Shown here: in pieces, positions 1 through 7,367 of the stretch
Numbering within the stretch: position 1 is the first letter of the stretch
How the letters are laid out: every line of letters begins with the position of its first letter
Origin: Spirochaetota bacterium
GTDB lineage: Bacteria; Spirochaetota; UBA4802; UBA5368
Assembly: GCA_017998475.1 (NCBI GenBank)
Contig: JAGODA010000077.1
Location: 1-11,392 of the forward strand
Direction: 5' to 3'
DNA length: 11,392 nt
Position numbers and translations under genes: made by a program
The notes under the pieces: generated by a model
What the model saw: only the letters and a program-made list of their open reading frames with translations
Told to the model about the DNA's origin: nothing
Databases searched by the model: none

Positions 1-1047
1 GGAGAACATTTCGTCCCGCACCGTGACGCGCGCGTTCTTCCGAACCGCAACCTCGGCCTGAAATAGTTTTCCTTCGTTTTCCCTGAGGACCGTGTATCTT
101 CCCTCGTCGAGCGCCAGCGTGAGAGAGCGCCCGGCGTGCTTGGTGATCTCCGCCACCAGCGCTCCTTTTCCGTCGCGGATGGAGAGCCTGCCCCGCACCG
201 GCCGGTCTATGGAGAGAAAAGAGGTGCGGCCGCGGATGTCGGTAATCACCACGTCGCCTGTCCCGGTCATGCTGATGTGGTAGTTCGGATGCTGGGGCCC
301 CGCGTAGGTCTTCTCCGTGCGCGCGAGCGTTTCGTGATAGGCGAACTGGTAGGCCTCGCTCAGCGTTACGCGCCGGTCATCGTTAAGGTCGGCAGCGCCG
401 CGGAGCCCGGAGACCAGGGCGTTGGTGAAGAACGATCCGCGCAGCCGCTCGGACTCCTGCGACGCCTCGTCGGCGGAGCTCGAGGTGAGGAAGGCGTAGC
501 CTTTCATGGAATAGGACGAGTCCACCATAAAAGGGGTGTGCGCCCTTCCGCCCTTCATCCGCGTGAACGCGCCCGAGGAGCACGAGTCGAGGATGGCGAT
601 ACGCACGTCGGCGGGCATTCCCTCGATGCCGCGGCGGATGTCCCGGTAGCCGACCTTTTCCCGGCCCAGCAGTATGCCCTCCTCGTCGGAGTGGCCCGAA
701 TAATAGAAGATGAATTCCACCCGCCGCGTTTCGTCGGCGGCGCGTATGATCCTTTTCTGCAGATCCGCCATCGCCTCCGCGAACTGGGCCTTCCCCGGCT
801 CCACGAGAAGAACCGCGTTGGCCGCGTCGACGCCTCCCAAATCGCTCAGGGTTCTAAGGATGGCGCGCGCGTCGGATACCGCGTAGCGCAGGCGCGGTCT
901 TCCCGGGCCGCCGTAATTCGCGCCGACGACCATCGAAAAACGCTGTACGGCGTCGCCGGCGCCGATGACCGCCGGAGGCGGGGGCGCAAGGACGACGCAC
1001 GGAATAAGGACGCTGATAAGGATCAGATATTTCGGCCTTCTCATCAT
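1..1047 (-). CDS. Exported caspase-like peptidase (C14 family), 3' end outside the window
   Basis: 349 residues are visible and the frame is still open at the left edge. An N-terminal signal sequence (RRPK, then a hydrophobic stretch at about residues 8-22, with possible cleavage near 30) predicts export. The caspase fold covers about 36-245. The catalytic His is in FYYSGHSDEEG (His119) and the catalytic Cys is in ILDSCSSGAF (Cys156), both in the expected context for C14/metacaspase-type enzymes. Residues 220-231 (DLNDDRRVTLSE) match a 12-residue EF-hand-type calcium loop. From about 265 on, beta-rich sequence suggests a separate sandwich domain. The start overlaps the anti-sigma stop by four bases (ATGA); a second ATG follows at once. 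AAGGAG precedes the start by 8-9 bases. Third gene of the sigma/anti-sigma operon. Known family cleaves after Arg/Lys or Asp; the substrate here is unknown. Confidence 0.88.
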   Translation of the reverse strand, partial: MMRRPKYLILISVLIPCVVLAPPPPAVIGAGDAVQRFSMVVGANYGGPGRPRLRYAVSDARAILRTLSDLGGVDAANAVLLVEPGKAQFAEAMADLQKRIIRAADETRRVEFIFYYSGHSDEEGILLGREKVGYRDIRRGIEGMPADVRIAILDSCSSGAFTRMKGGRAHTPFMVDSSYSMKGYAFLTSSSADEASQESERLRGSFFTNALVSGLRGAADLNDDRRVTLSEAYQFAYHETLARTEKTYAGPQHPNYHISMTGTGDVVITDIRGRTSFLSIDRPVRGRLSIRDGKGALVAEITKHAGRSLTLALDEGRYTVLRENEGKLFQAEVAVRKNARVTVRDEMFS

Positions 1048-1850
1048 CTCCCGCTCTCCTTCTTCACGGTGAAGGAAATCTGCAGCGCTTTCGGATCGAG
1101 GGCAAGCCCGTCGCGCTCCGCCCGGGCCGGATCGGCCGCGAGTCTTTCGGCCGCCGCCCGAACCGCGCGCACATCGAGGGGAGAGGCCGAACTCACGAAG
1201 AAAAACCGTTCGAACAGCGGCGCGTCGTCGAGCTGGTAGGCATTCTCCAGAAAAACCCTGCGATTGAGCTCAAGTTTCTGCGAGGCCGCCTCGTTCGGGG
1301 GATGGTGCAGAGTCACCACGCCCCGCCCGTCTATGGAAAGAATAATGCCGTACGGCCGCTCCGTGGATACATAGGCCAGTTGCAGTACATCGCCCGCTCT
1401 TGTGTCCGCTCCGTCCGAAAGGAGCAGTGGTTCGCCGGCGGTCTTTTTAAAGACGAAAAGCCCCGGCTCCATGCCCTTAAGCCGGATGATGTCGGGGACC
1501 TCGCTTACGGGAACGCCTCCCTCGCGGTCGAAGCCCGCCGGCTTGACCAGCAGGAATATGAACGCGGCGGTGCCGAGCGCCATGGCCGAAACGAGCGCGC
1601 GGCGGTATGTCGTGCGGGTGCGCGCCGGGGTCGAGCCGGCCGGGCGCGCGCGGTTCAGAATGGCCTTCGTCATCTCGCGCGGCGGGTGCTCATTGAGGAT
1701 TTCCGCGTTCGAGGCCTCCAGTATTTCCAGGCGCCGCCTGAGGTCCGGATCGGACGCCATGCGGCTCTCGATCGCGCGCATTTCCTCCGACGAAAGCTCG
1801 CCGAGCAGAAATCGCTCGAGCTTCCAGTCCGGTATCGTGTTGTCAGCCAC
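1044..1850 (-). CDS. Membrane anti-sigma-like factor with DUF4384-like outer domain
   Basis: 268 aa, GTG start. Residues 1-60 are a helical acidic segment (WKLERFLLGELSSEEMRAIESR...) typical of anti-sigma N-termini, though without the His/Cys zinc residues of the zf-HC2/ZAS type. One membrane segment lies at about 85-103 after an Arg-rich stretch, predicting N-terminus inside. The outer part (about 140-235: AGDVLQLAY, YGIILSIDGRGVVTLHHPP, YQLDDAPLFERFFFVSS) resembles DUF4384, a domain often found together with caspase-like peptidases. The GTG overlaps the sigma-factor stop by eight bases and is preceded by GGAGGTGG, so translation is probably coupled. The inferred role is to hold the sigma factor at the membrane and release it on an outside signal. 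The anti-sigma role rests on gene order and N-terminal resemblance; the DUF4384 call is from motif memory. Confidence 0.78.
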   Translation of the reverse strand: MADNTIPDWKLERFLLGELSSEEMRAIESRMASDPDLRRRLEILEASNAEILNEHPPREMTKAILNRARPAGSTPARTRTTYRRALVSAMALGTAAFIFLLVKPAGFDREGGVPVSEVPDIIRLKGMEPGLFVFKKTAGEPLLLSDGADTRAGDVLQLAYVSTERPYGIILSIDGRGVVTLHHPPNEAASQKLELNRRVFLENAYQLDDAPLFERFFFVSSASPLDVRAVRAAAERLAADPARAERDGLALDPKALQISFTVKKESGR

Positions 1851-2331
1851 TGTCGTCCACCTCCATCCCGCGCGCCCGCTCTTTGAGCGTGCGCAGGCGT
1901 TTGCGCACCCCGGAGACGGAAAGCCCTGATTCGCGCGCCACCTCCTCGAGCGTCATGCCGTCGACATAGTGCATCACCGCGATCTCCCTGGTCGAGGCCT
2001 GCTCGCGGCTGAATATCCGGTCCAGCAGTTCGCCGACGGCCGTCCGCTCGCCGACATCGTCGAACGAGGCGATGCGCTCCAGCGCGTCATCCCCCTCAAC
2101 CGTCCGCGCCCGCCTCTCGGTGCGCAGCATGTTCAGGCACACGTTGGTCGCGATGCGGTACAGCAGGCTCGAGGGGAACTCGTCCCTCAGCCGGCCGCCG
2201 CTTTCCAGGAGTTTCACGAAGACCTCCTGCGTCGCGTCGAGCGCCCTGTCCTCGTCGCGCAGCAGAAACCGGCAGCGGCGCAGGACCATCGGGCCGTATC
2301 TTCGGTAGTACGCTTCGACGTCGATCGCCAT
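1843..2331 (-). CDS. ECF-type RNA polymerase sigma factor
   Basis: 162 aa. Region 2 spans about residues 5-75 and contains the core-binding/-10 motif DATQEVFVKLL (32-42) and SSLLYRIATNVCLNMLR. Region 4 spans about 105-150 with the helix-turn-helix GMTLEEVARESGLSVSGVRK, which reads the -35 element. It is short even for the family and has no extra C-terminal domain, typical of a two-domain extracytoplasmic-function sigma factor. It is first in an operon with a membrane anti-sigma-like protein and an exported caspase-like peptidase. GGAAGG lies 9 bases before ATG. Autoregulation is common in such operons but is not demonstrated here. Confidence 0.93.
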   Translation of the reverse strand: MAIDVEAYYRRYGPMVLRRCRFLLRDEDRALDATQEVFVKLLESGGRLRDEFPSSLLYRIATNVCLNMLRTERRARTVEGDDALERIASFDDVGERTAVGELLDRIFSREQASTREIAVMHYVDGMTLEEVARESGLSVSGVRKRLRTLKERARGMEVDDSG

Positions 2332-2356
2332 CAGAGCGGTCCTTCCGTCATGTCGT

Positions 2357-2362
2357 AATATA
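2357..2362 (-). promoter_or_regulatory. Possible -10 element of the sigma-factor operon
   Basis: TATATT on the minus strand lies 26 bases upstream of the sigma ATG, inside a short AT-rich patch of otherwise GC-rich DNA. No good TTGACA-like hexamer sits at 16-18 bases, which would fit an alternative (possibly autoregulated) promoter as well as chance. Confidence 0.3.
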
Positions 2363-2442
2363 TAACACCGCGGGGGCGTACATCCGTCACCCCGCTGCCG
2401 ATATTTTTTCGCGCTTTTGCGATCCCCGTCATCGTCCGCGGA

Positions 2443-3018
2443 TCATCCATGGATTTTACCGAGCAGCCATGCCATGTTCACGCCGAGCATTTCCATTGTG
2501 CGCATCCCCTCCTCGTCGGACTCCACCTCGCCGATCTCGCGCCCCACGGCCATGTTCCAGTACACCGAGCCTGGCACGATCATCTCGTTGATGAGAAAGA
2601 ACGCGTTGATGGTATCGAAGACATGGAGCGAACCCGCCCGCCGCACCGCGCTCACCGAGGCGCCCAGCTTGCGGCGGAACATGTTGTCGTTGCCGCGCGC
2701 CACATAGCCGGACCGGTCTATGAGCGCCTTGGTCTCCGCGGTTACTCCGGCGAAATAGGTGGGGGAGCCGATGATGATGCCGTCCGCCGCGAGCATTTTC
2801 TCGATGCATTCGTTCACGATGTCCGAATCGATCGAACAGCGCCGGTCCCTGCGCTCCCTGCACTTCCCGCAGGCCGTACAGCCCCGCACGGGCCTGCCGC
2901 CGATGTGCACCAGCTCGCATTCGATTCCCGCGGCCTCGAGTACCTCGAACACCTTTCTGATCAACAGGGACGTGTTGCCCGTTTTCCGCGGACTGCCGTT
3001 AAAGGCGACGACCTTCAT
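2443..3018 (-). CDS. Iron-sulfur flavoprotein / NADPH-dependent FMN reductase family
   Basis: 191 aa, flavodoxin-like fold. The N-terminus MKVVAFNGSPRKTGNTSLL is the classic FMN phosphate-binding loop (GSPRKxGNT). A cysteine cluster follows: Cys47, Cys50, Cys53 and Cys61 (CTACGKC-x7-C), the compact CX2CX2CX4-7C pattern known from archaeal and bacterial iron-sulfur flavoproteins that carry a 4Fe-4S cluster beside FMN. GIIIGSPTYFAGVTAETKALIDR (about 85-107) is the second conserved flavin-contact region. Expected to be a cytoplasmic homodimeric electron-transfer or quinone/nitro/oxygen-detoxifying reductase; the partner cannot be told. A weak G-rich ribosome site precedes ATG. It stands alone between the acyl-CoA dehydrogenase terminator and the sigma operon. 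Confidence 0.87.
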   Translation of the reverse strand: MKVVAFNGSPRKTGNTSLLIRKVFEVLEAAGIECELVHIGGRPVRGCTACGKCRERRDRRCSIDSDIVNECIEKMLAADGIIIGSPTYFAGVTAETKALIDRSGYVARGNDNMFRRKLGASVSAVRRAGSLHVFDTINAFFLINEMIVPGSVYWNMAVGREIGEVESDEEGMRTMEMLGVNMAWLLGKIHG

Positions 3019-3042
3019 GATATATACCCCCCGTCAGTGCTG

Positions 3043-3058
3043 AACGCGGATGCGCGTT
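3043..3058. promoter_or_regulatory. Inverted repeat upstream of the flavoprotein gene
   Basis: AACGCG, four bases, CGCGTT: a perfect 6-bp inverted repeat 24 bases before the flavoprotein ATG. It may be an operator or a small mRNA hairpin. No clear -35/-10 pair was found around it. Confidence 0.3.
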
Positions 3059-3104
3059 AACAGGCTTCTACCGCGGGCGGCACGGGCGGGCAAGAATAAA
3101 ATAT

Positions 3105-3134
3105 AAAAAGGGCGCGGTCGCCCGCGCCCTTTTT
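3105..3134 (-). terminator. Rho-independent terminator of the first acyl-CoA dehydrogenase gene
   Basis: A 13-bp perfect stem (AAAAAGGGCGCGG paired with CCGCGCCCTTTTT) with a 4-base loop starts about 30 bases past the stop. On the minus strand it is followed by TTTTTATATTTT, a good U-run. A-tract/T-tract symmetry would also let it work on the plus strand. Confidence 0.9.
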
Positions 3135-3166
3135 GTTCGTCTCTTGCCGGTGTGCGGCCGGACCGC

Positions 3167-5038
3167 TTACTCCTCCGGGGCCCCGGTGAAGATGGAGCGG
3201 CTCGCCTTGATGACCGCGGCCTCGCCGCCGAGGATCGTGTCGAGCTTGCCGAAGTATTCGGGGAACTCGTACCCGATGAAGAACTGGCTCGCCAGCACCT
3301 TGCCCGCGTAGTAGGCCGCTTCCGCGTTGTCCGAAAGGATCTTCTCGCGGTCCGCGCCCTTGGCGTCCCCCACCAGTTCCTTCATCTTCGGCGCGCAGAG
3401 CGTCAGGCTCCACAGGTGCAGCCACGCAAGGCATGCCATAAACATGGCCTTTCTGAGCTGCGAGGCGTTCATGAAGAGGTTCATGAACGCGCCCTTCGCC
3501 ATCTGGCCTTTAAGGAACTCGATCGTCTCGTCGAGCTTCGCCATGCCCTTCGCCACCAGCTCGATGTATTTGTCCTCCACCACGCCCTTCGCGTCCTTCA
3601 TCACGCCGTCGACGCGTTTGCGCCACACGCCGTAGTTGTACTGGTCCTTGTTCATGAGGATCTTGCGCATGGTGAGGTCCATGGACTGGATGCCGTTGGT
3701 CCCCTCGTAGATCGCGAACAGCTTGGCGTCGCGGTAGAACTGTTCCACCGGATAGTCGGCACAGTAGCCGTAGCCGCCGAATACCTGCATGGCCTCGGAG
3801 GCGACCAGCACGCCGGAATCGGTATTTCCCGCCTTGCATATGGGTATGAGGAGCTCGACCAGGGCCGTGGCCTCTTTCTTCCGCTCGCCTTCGTAGACGT
3901 GCTCCAGGTCGAGATGATGCGACAGGTAATAGGTGAGCATGCGCATCCCCTCGACATAGGACTTCATCCAAAGAAGCATGCGTTTGACGTCCGGGTGCTC
4001 GATGATTGCGACCTGCGGCGCGGCCGGGTCCATCATCTGCGTTACGTGCACGCCCTGTTTGCGGTTCTTCGCGTAGGTAAGCGCGTGCATGTAGGCGGTG
4101 CTGGACACGGACAATCCCTGGATCGCCACGTCGGTCCGCGCCTCGTTCATCAGCTGGAACATGATCTTCATGCCCTGGCGCTCCTGGCCGAGGAGCCAGC
4201 CCTTGCAGTTGCCGTTGTCTCCGAACGAGAGCGTGCAGGTGGCCGAACCGTGAAAACCGCACTTGTGCTCGATTCCGCTGCACACCACGTCGTTCGGGGC
4301 CCCGACGGAGCCGTCCGGATTTACAAGATATTTGGGGACCAGGAATATCGAGATGCCCTTGGTGCCGGGAGGATCGCCCTCTATGCGCGCGAGCACGGGA
4401 TGGATGATGTTTTCATAAAGATCGTTGTCGCCCGCGGTGATGAATATCTTCTGCCCGACGATCTTGAAGGTCCCGTCGTCCTGGCGGTACGCCTTGGTCT
4501 TGAGCGCTCCCACATCCGAGCCGGCGTCGGGCTCGGTGAGGCACATGGTGCCGCCCCAGGTCCCGCTCAGCATCTTCTCGAGATAGATGCTCTTCAGCTC
4601 GTCGCTGGCGTAATTCATGAAGAGCGCGGCCGCGCCGTGCGCGAGCGCCGGATAGCTCACGAAGGCGACGTTTGCCGTGCAGAAGTACTCGTAGCACGAG
4701 AAGCCGACCGAATGCGGAATTCCCATTCCCCCGACCTCCGGATCGTCGAAAATGCCGACGAAGCCGGCATCGTTGAAGGCCTTCAGCGGGGCGCGGAAGG
4801 CCTCGGGCGCCTTCACCTGCTTGGTGTCGGGATCATAACGGGCGCCGATTTTGTCGCCGTCTCCGCAGGTCGGATAGATCTGCTCGATCGCCATTTTCTC
4901 CGCGAGCTGGAGCGTGTCCTCCAGCATGTCCTTGTCGAGTCCGGAATATTTTTCGAATTTGGTAAGATCGTCGACCTTCAGCATCTCGAACAGGACGAAG
5001 CGCACGTCCCTCGAGTCCACCAGCTTGTTGAGCGCCAT
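3167..5038 (-). CDS. Acyl-CoA dehydrogenase, large DmdC-like type with C-terminal extension (copy 1)
   Basis: 623 aa, about 200 longer than ordinary short/medium-chain acyl-CoA dehydrogenases. This is the class with an extra C-terminal domain that includes 3-methylmercaptopropionyl-CoA dehydrogenase DmdC. It catalyses FAD-dependent alpha,beta-dehydrogenation of an acyl-CoA in the cytoplasm, passing electrons normally to ETF. Visible: MCLTEPDAGSD (165-175, family signature), IFITAGDND (198-206), FGGYGYCADYPVEQFYRD (420-437) and IYEGTNGIQ with the expected catalytic base Glu445. The extra domain is about 470-623. Start chosen at MALNKLVDSRD because AGGAGG lies six bases before that ATG and the paralogue starts the same way; an open frame reaches 40 codons further without support. 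Monocistronic-looking, with its own terminator. Substrate cannot be deduced; alkyl- or arylsuccinyl-CoA, thioether or straight-chain acyl-CoAs are all possible. Confidence 0.92.
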   Translation of the reverse strand: MALNKLVDSRDVRFVLFEMLKVDDLTKFEKYSGLDKDMLEDTLQLAEKMAIEQIYPTCGDGDKIGARYDPDTKQVKAPEAFRAPLKAFNDAGFVGIFDDPEVGGMGIPHSVGFSCYEYFCTANVAFVSYPALAHGAAALFMNYASDELKSIYLEKMLSGTWGGTMCLTEPDAGSDVGALKTKAYRQDDGTFKIVGQKIFITAGDNDLYENIIHPVLARIEGDPPGTKGISIFLVPKYLVNPDGSVGAPNDVVCSGIEHKCGFHGSATCTLSFGDNGNCKGWLLGQERQGMKIMFQLMNEARTDVAIQGLSVSSTAYMHALTYAKNRKQGVHVTQMMDPAAPQVAIIEHPDVKRMLLWMKSYVEGMRMLTYYLSHHLDLEHVYEGERKKEATALVELLIPICKAGNTDSGVLVASEAMQVFGGYGYCADYPVEQFYRDAKLFAIYEGTNGIQSMDLTMRKILMNKDQYNYGVWRKRVDGVMKDAKGVVEDKYIELVAKGMAKLDETIEFLKGQMAKGAFMNLFMNASQLRKAMFMACLAWLHLWSLTLCAPKMKELVGDAKGADREKILSDNAEAAYYAGKVLASQFFIGYEFPEYFGKLDTILGGEAAVIKASRSIFTGAPEE

Positions 5039-5335
5039 GTAACCCTCCTCGAATATCGTGTGTAGTATATCGTCGCGTCCTTGTTCCGGCGCACCCGGTT
5101 CCACTATCCGGGCCGCGCGGCGGACGTCAGTGCGCGCCTCGCGTGCTCTTCGCGGCATCGAGCGAATTCCGCGGTAAACATTTACGCCGGTCTGATGACA
5201 TTCAATGGACTATGTAAATCATGATATAAACATAATATTGTAATTTAATTATACAACGTAGAACGCGATTTCCTGTCAATCACGATTCGCGCTTAAAGGC
5301 TAAAAAGGAAGTAAAAACGGTCTCATGGAGGATAT
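5039..5335 (-). other. Leader/upstream region of acyl-CoA dehydrogenase copy 1
   Basis: No supported gene. If the promoter at 5248-5279 is right, the mRNA leader is about 200 nt. It holds several short inverted repeats: GTAAA-CA-TTTAC (5174-5185) and CATT-C-AATG (5199-5207). A frame continuous with the dehydrogenase reaches up to 5158, but its Arg-rich composition and the downstream Shine-Dalgarno argue against its being translated. Confidence 0.5.
5248..5279 (-). promoter_or_regulatory. Candidate promoter of acyl-CoA dehydrogenase copy 1
   Basis: On the minus strand a perfect TTGACA (5274-5279) and a perfect TATAAT (5248-5253) are separated by 20 bases, longer than the optimal 17; TTGTAT at 17-base spacing is a weaker alternative. 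An imperfect dyad TTGTA-N9-TACAA (5238-5256) covers the -10 element. The region is strongly AT-rich against its surroundings. Confidence 0.5.
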
Positions 5336-5367
5336 AAAAAAGGCGGCATCGATCGATGCCGCCTTTT
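5336..5367 (-). terminator. Rho-independent terminator of acyl-CoA dehydrogenase copy 2
   Basis: GGCGGCATC-GATC-GATGCCGCC hairpin, extended by A4/T4 pairs, about 30 bases past the stop. On the minus strand it ends in TTTTTT then ATATCC. The perfect palindrome could also stop plus-strand transcription. Confidence 0.9.
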
Positions 5368-5396
5368 CGGTGTGTCGAGTGAGAATGTAAGCGCGC

Positions 5397-7271
5397 TCAG
5401 CCTTCCAGCGCTCCGGTGAAGATCTCCGGGCTCGCCTTGATGACGGCCGCTTCGCCGCCGAGAAGTCCCTCGATCCTTCCGAAGTATTTGGGGAACTCCA
5501 TGCCGATGTAGAACTGCGAAGCGAGCACCTTGCCGGAATAGAAGGCCGCCTCGGGATTGTCGGCAAGAAGCTTGTTGAGGTCCGCGCCCTTCGCGTCGCC
5601 AACGATCGCCTTCCTCTTCGGGATGGTGATGGTGAGCATCCAGAGGTGCGCCCACGCCATGGCGAGCATGTACATGGCCTGCTGAAGCGGGGTGGCGTTC
5701 ATGAACAGGTGCATGAACTTTCCGCCGGCCATCTGGCCCTTCATCATCTCGACTACCTCGTCGAGTTTCGCCATGCCCTTTACGACCAGGTCGATGTACT
5801 TGTCCTCAACGACCCCTTTCGCCTTCTTCACGACGTCGTCAACGCGCTTCTTCCACGCGTTGTAGTTGAACTGCTCGGGGTTCATGAGGATTTTGCGCAT
5901 GGTGAGGTCCATCGACTGGATGCCGTTTGTGCCTTCCCAGATCGGGAGGATCTTGGAATCCCTCATGTACTTCTCGACCGGATAGTCGGCGCAGTAACCG
6001 TAGCCGCCGTAGCACTGCACGGCCTCGGAGGTGATTTCCACGCCCTTGTCGGTGCAGCCGGCCTTGCATATCGGGGTGAGAAGCTCGACGAGGCCGTTCG
6101 CTTCCTTCTGGAGATCGCCTTCCATGACGGTGGCAAGGTCGATATTGTAGAACATGTAATAGGTCAGGAAGCGCTGCCCCTCGAGGTGCGACTTCATCCA
6201 CAGCAGCATGCGGACGACGTCCGGGTGCTGTATGATGGGAACGAGCGGAGCCTCGGGGTTCAGCATCTGCGTTACGTGCGCGCCCTGCAGCCTTCCCTTG
6301 GTGTAGGTGATGGCGTGCATGTAGGCGGCGGAGGCGTTGCCCTGGCCCTGTATCGCGACGCCCATGCGGGCGTAGTTCATCATCTTGAACATGATCTTCA
6401 TGCCCTGGCGCTCCTGGCCAAGCAGATAGCCGATGCACTTGCCGTTGTCGCCGAAGGCCAGCTGGGAGGTCGCCGAACCCGGGATACCCATCTTGTGCTC
6501 GATACCGGTGCAGGTGACGTCGTTGAACTCGCCGAGCGAGCCGTCCTTGTTGATGAGGTACTTGGGAACGATGAAGATGGAGATTCCCTTGGTGCCCTTG
6601 GGGTCGCCCTCGATGCGAGCGAGCACGGGGTGGATCATGTTTTTGTAATAGTCGTTCTCGCCGGAGGAGATGAATATCTTCTGGCCGGTGATCTTATAGG
6701 TGCCGTCGGCCTGCTTGACGGCCTTGGTCTTCAGGTTTCCGACATCGGAACCGGCCTCGGGCTCGGTCAGACACATGGTGCCGCCCCACTCGCCGGTCAT
6801 CATCTTGGGGATGTACTCGTGCTGCTGCTCCTTCGTTCCGAACACCGCGATGAGCTCCATCGCGCCGTGCGAGAGGCCGGGATACATTCCAAGGGGATAG
6901 TTCGCCGCGCACATGTATTCCATGACCGCCGCGTTGATGGCGACGGGCATGCCGGAGCCGCCGTGCTCGGGCTCGTCGGAGAGACCGAAAAGACCGGCCT
7001 GGTAGTACGCGTCAATGACGGGCTTGTAGCAGGGAGGAATCGTAACTTGCTTTGTCTGCGGATCGTACTTGCATCCGCCTTCCTTGTCGCCCAGCGCGGC
7101 GGTCGGATAGATCTGCTCAACCGCGATCTGCTCCGCGAGGTCGAGGGTGGCTTCGAAGGTGTCCTTGTCGAAATCGGCGAACTTGGAATACTGGTTCAGC
7201 TTGTCCGCCTCGAGGGCCTCGAAAAGCACGAAACGCACGTCCCGAGAATCAACCAATGGATTTAAGGCCAT
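5397..7271 (-). CDS. Acyl-CoA dehydrogenase, large DmdC-like type with C-terminal extension (copy 2)
   Basis: 624 aa, collinear with copy 1 over its whole length with only a one-residue length difference, and clearly majority-identical by eye. It carries the same landmarks: MCLTEPEAGSD (166-176), IFISSGEND, YGGYGYCADYPVEKYMRD (421-438) and IWEGTNGIQ with expected catalytic Glu446, followed by the extra C-terminal domain (about 471-624) ending KASPEIFTGALEG. Differences concentrate at about 55-160 and 300-345, regions that shape the acyl pocket in this superfamily, so a different substrate is plausible. AGGAGG stands six bases before the MALNPL start; an ATG five codons upstream lacks such a site. 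Separated from copy 1 by a terminator and a 358-bp gap, so transcribed on its own. Electron acceptor is presumably ETF, not encoded here. Confidence 0.92.
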   Translation of the reverse strand: MALNPLVDSRDVRFVLFEALEADKLNQYSKFADFDKDTFEATLDLAEQIAVEQIYPTAALGDKEGGCKYDPQTKQVTIPPCYKPVIDAYYQAGLFGLSDEPEHGGSGMPVAINAAVMEYMCAANYPLGMYPGLSHGAMELIAVFGTKEQQHEYIPKMMTGEWGGTMCLTEPEAGSDVGNLKTKAVKQADGTYKITGQKIFISSGENDYYKNMIHPVLARIEGDPKGTKGISIFIVPKYLINKDGSLGEFNDVTCTGIEHKMGIPGSATSQLAFGDNGKCIGYLLGQERQGMKIMFKMMNYARMGVAIQGQGNASAAYMHAITYTKGRLQGAHVTQMLNPEAPLVPIIQHPDVVRMLLWMKSHLEGQRFLTYYMFYNIDLATVMEGDLQKEANGLVELLTPICKAGCTDKGVEITSEAVQCYGGYGYCADYPVEKYMRDSKILPIWEGTNGIQSMDLTMRKILMNPEQFNYNAWKKRVDDVVKKAKGVVEDKYIDLVVKGMAKLDEVVEMMKGQMAGGKFMHLFMNATPLQQAMYMLAMAWAHLWMLTITIPKRKAIVGDAKGADLNKLLADNPEAAFYSGKVLASQFYIGMEFPKYFGRIEGLLGGEAAVIKASPEIFTGALEG

Positions 7272-7367
7272 GATAACCTCCTGCAAGTTTTAGAAATTCA
7301 TTTAAAAGAAAGACAGGGAATCCGCATCCACTCTTTCGGGCGCGATTGCCCAATAAACATTGACAAT

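Noticed and set aside
136..1239. 367-codon plus-strand open frame
   Set aside because: Antisense to the caspase-like peptidase and the anti-sigma gene; Arg/Ala-rich sequence with no family resemblance.
1671..1850. Zinc-binding anti-sigma (zf-HC2) domain
   Set aside because: No HxxxCxxC residues in the N-terminal region; only the helical pattern fits.
3152..5065. 637-codon plus-strand open frame
   Set aside because: It lies entirely antisense to acyl-CoA dehydrogenase copy 1; high-GC codon bias makes long mirror frames. Its protein has no recognisable family motifs.
5039..5158. 40-residue N-terminal extension of acyl-CoA dehydrogenase copy 1
   Set aside because: Arg-rich and unlike the paralogue; the strong AGGAGG and shared MALN start lie at 5038.
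5646..7265. 539-codon plus-strand open frame
   Set aside because: Antisense mirror of acyl-CoA dehydrogenase copy 2, with the same repetitive His/Val/Leu composition as the other mirror frame.
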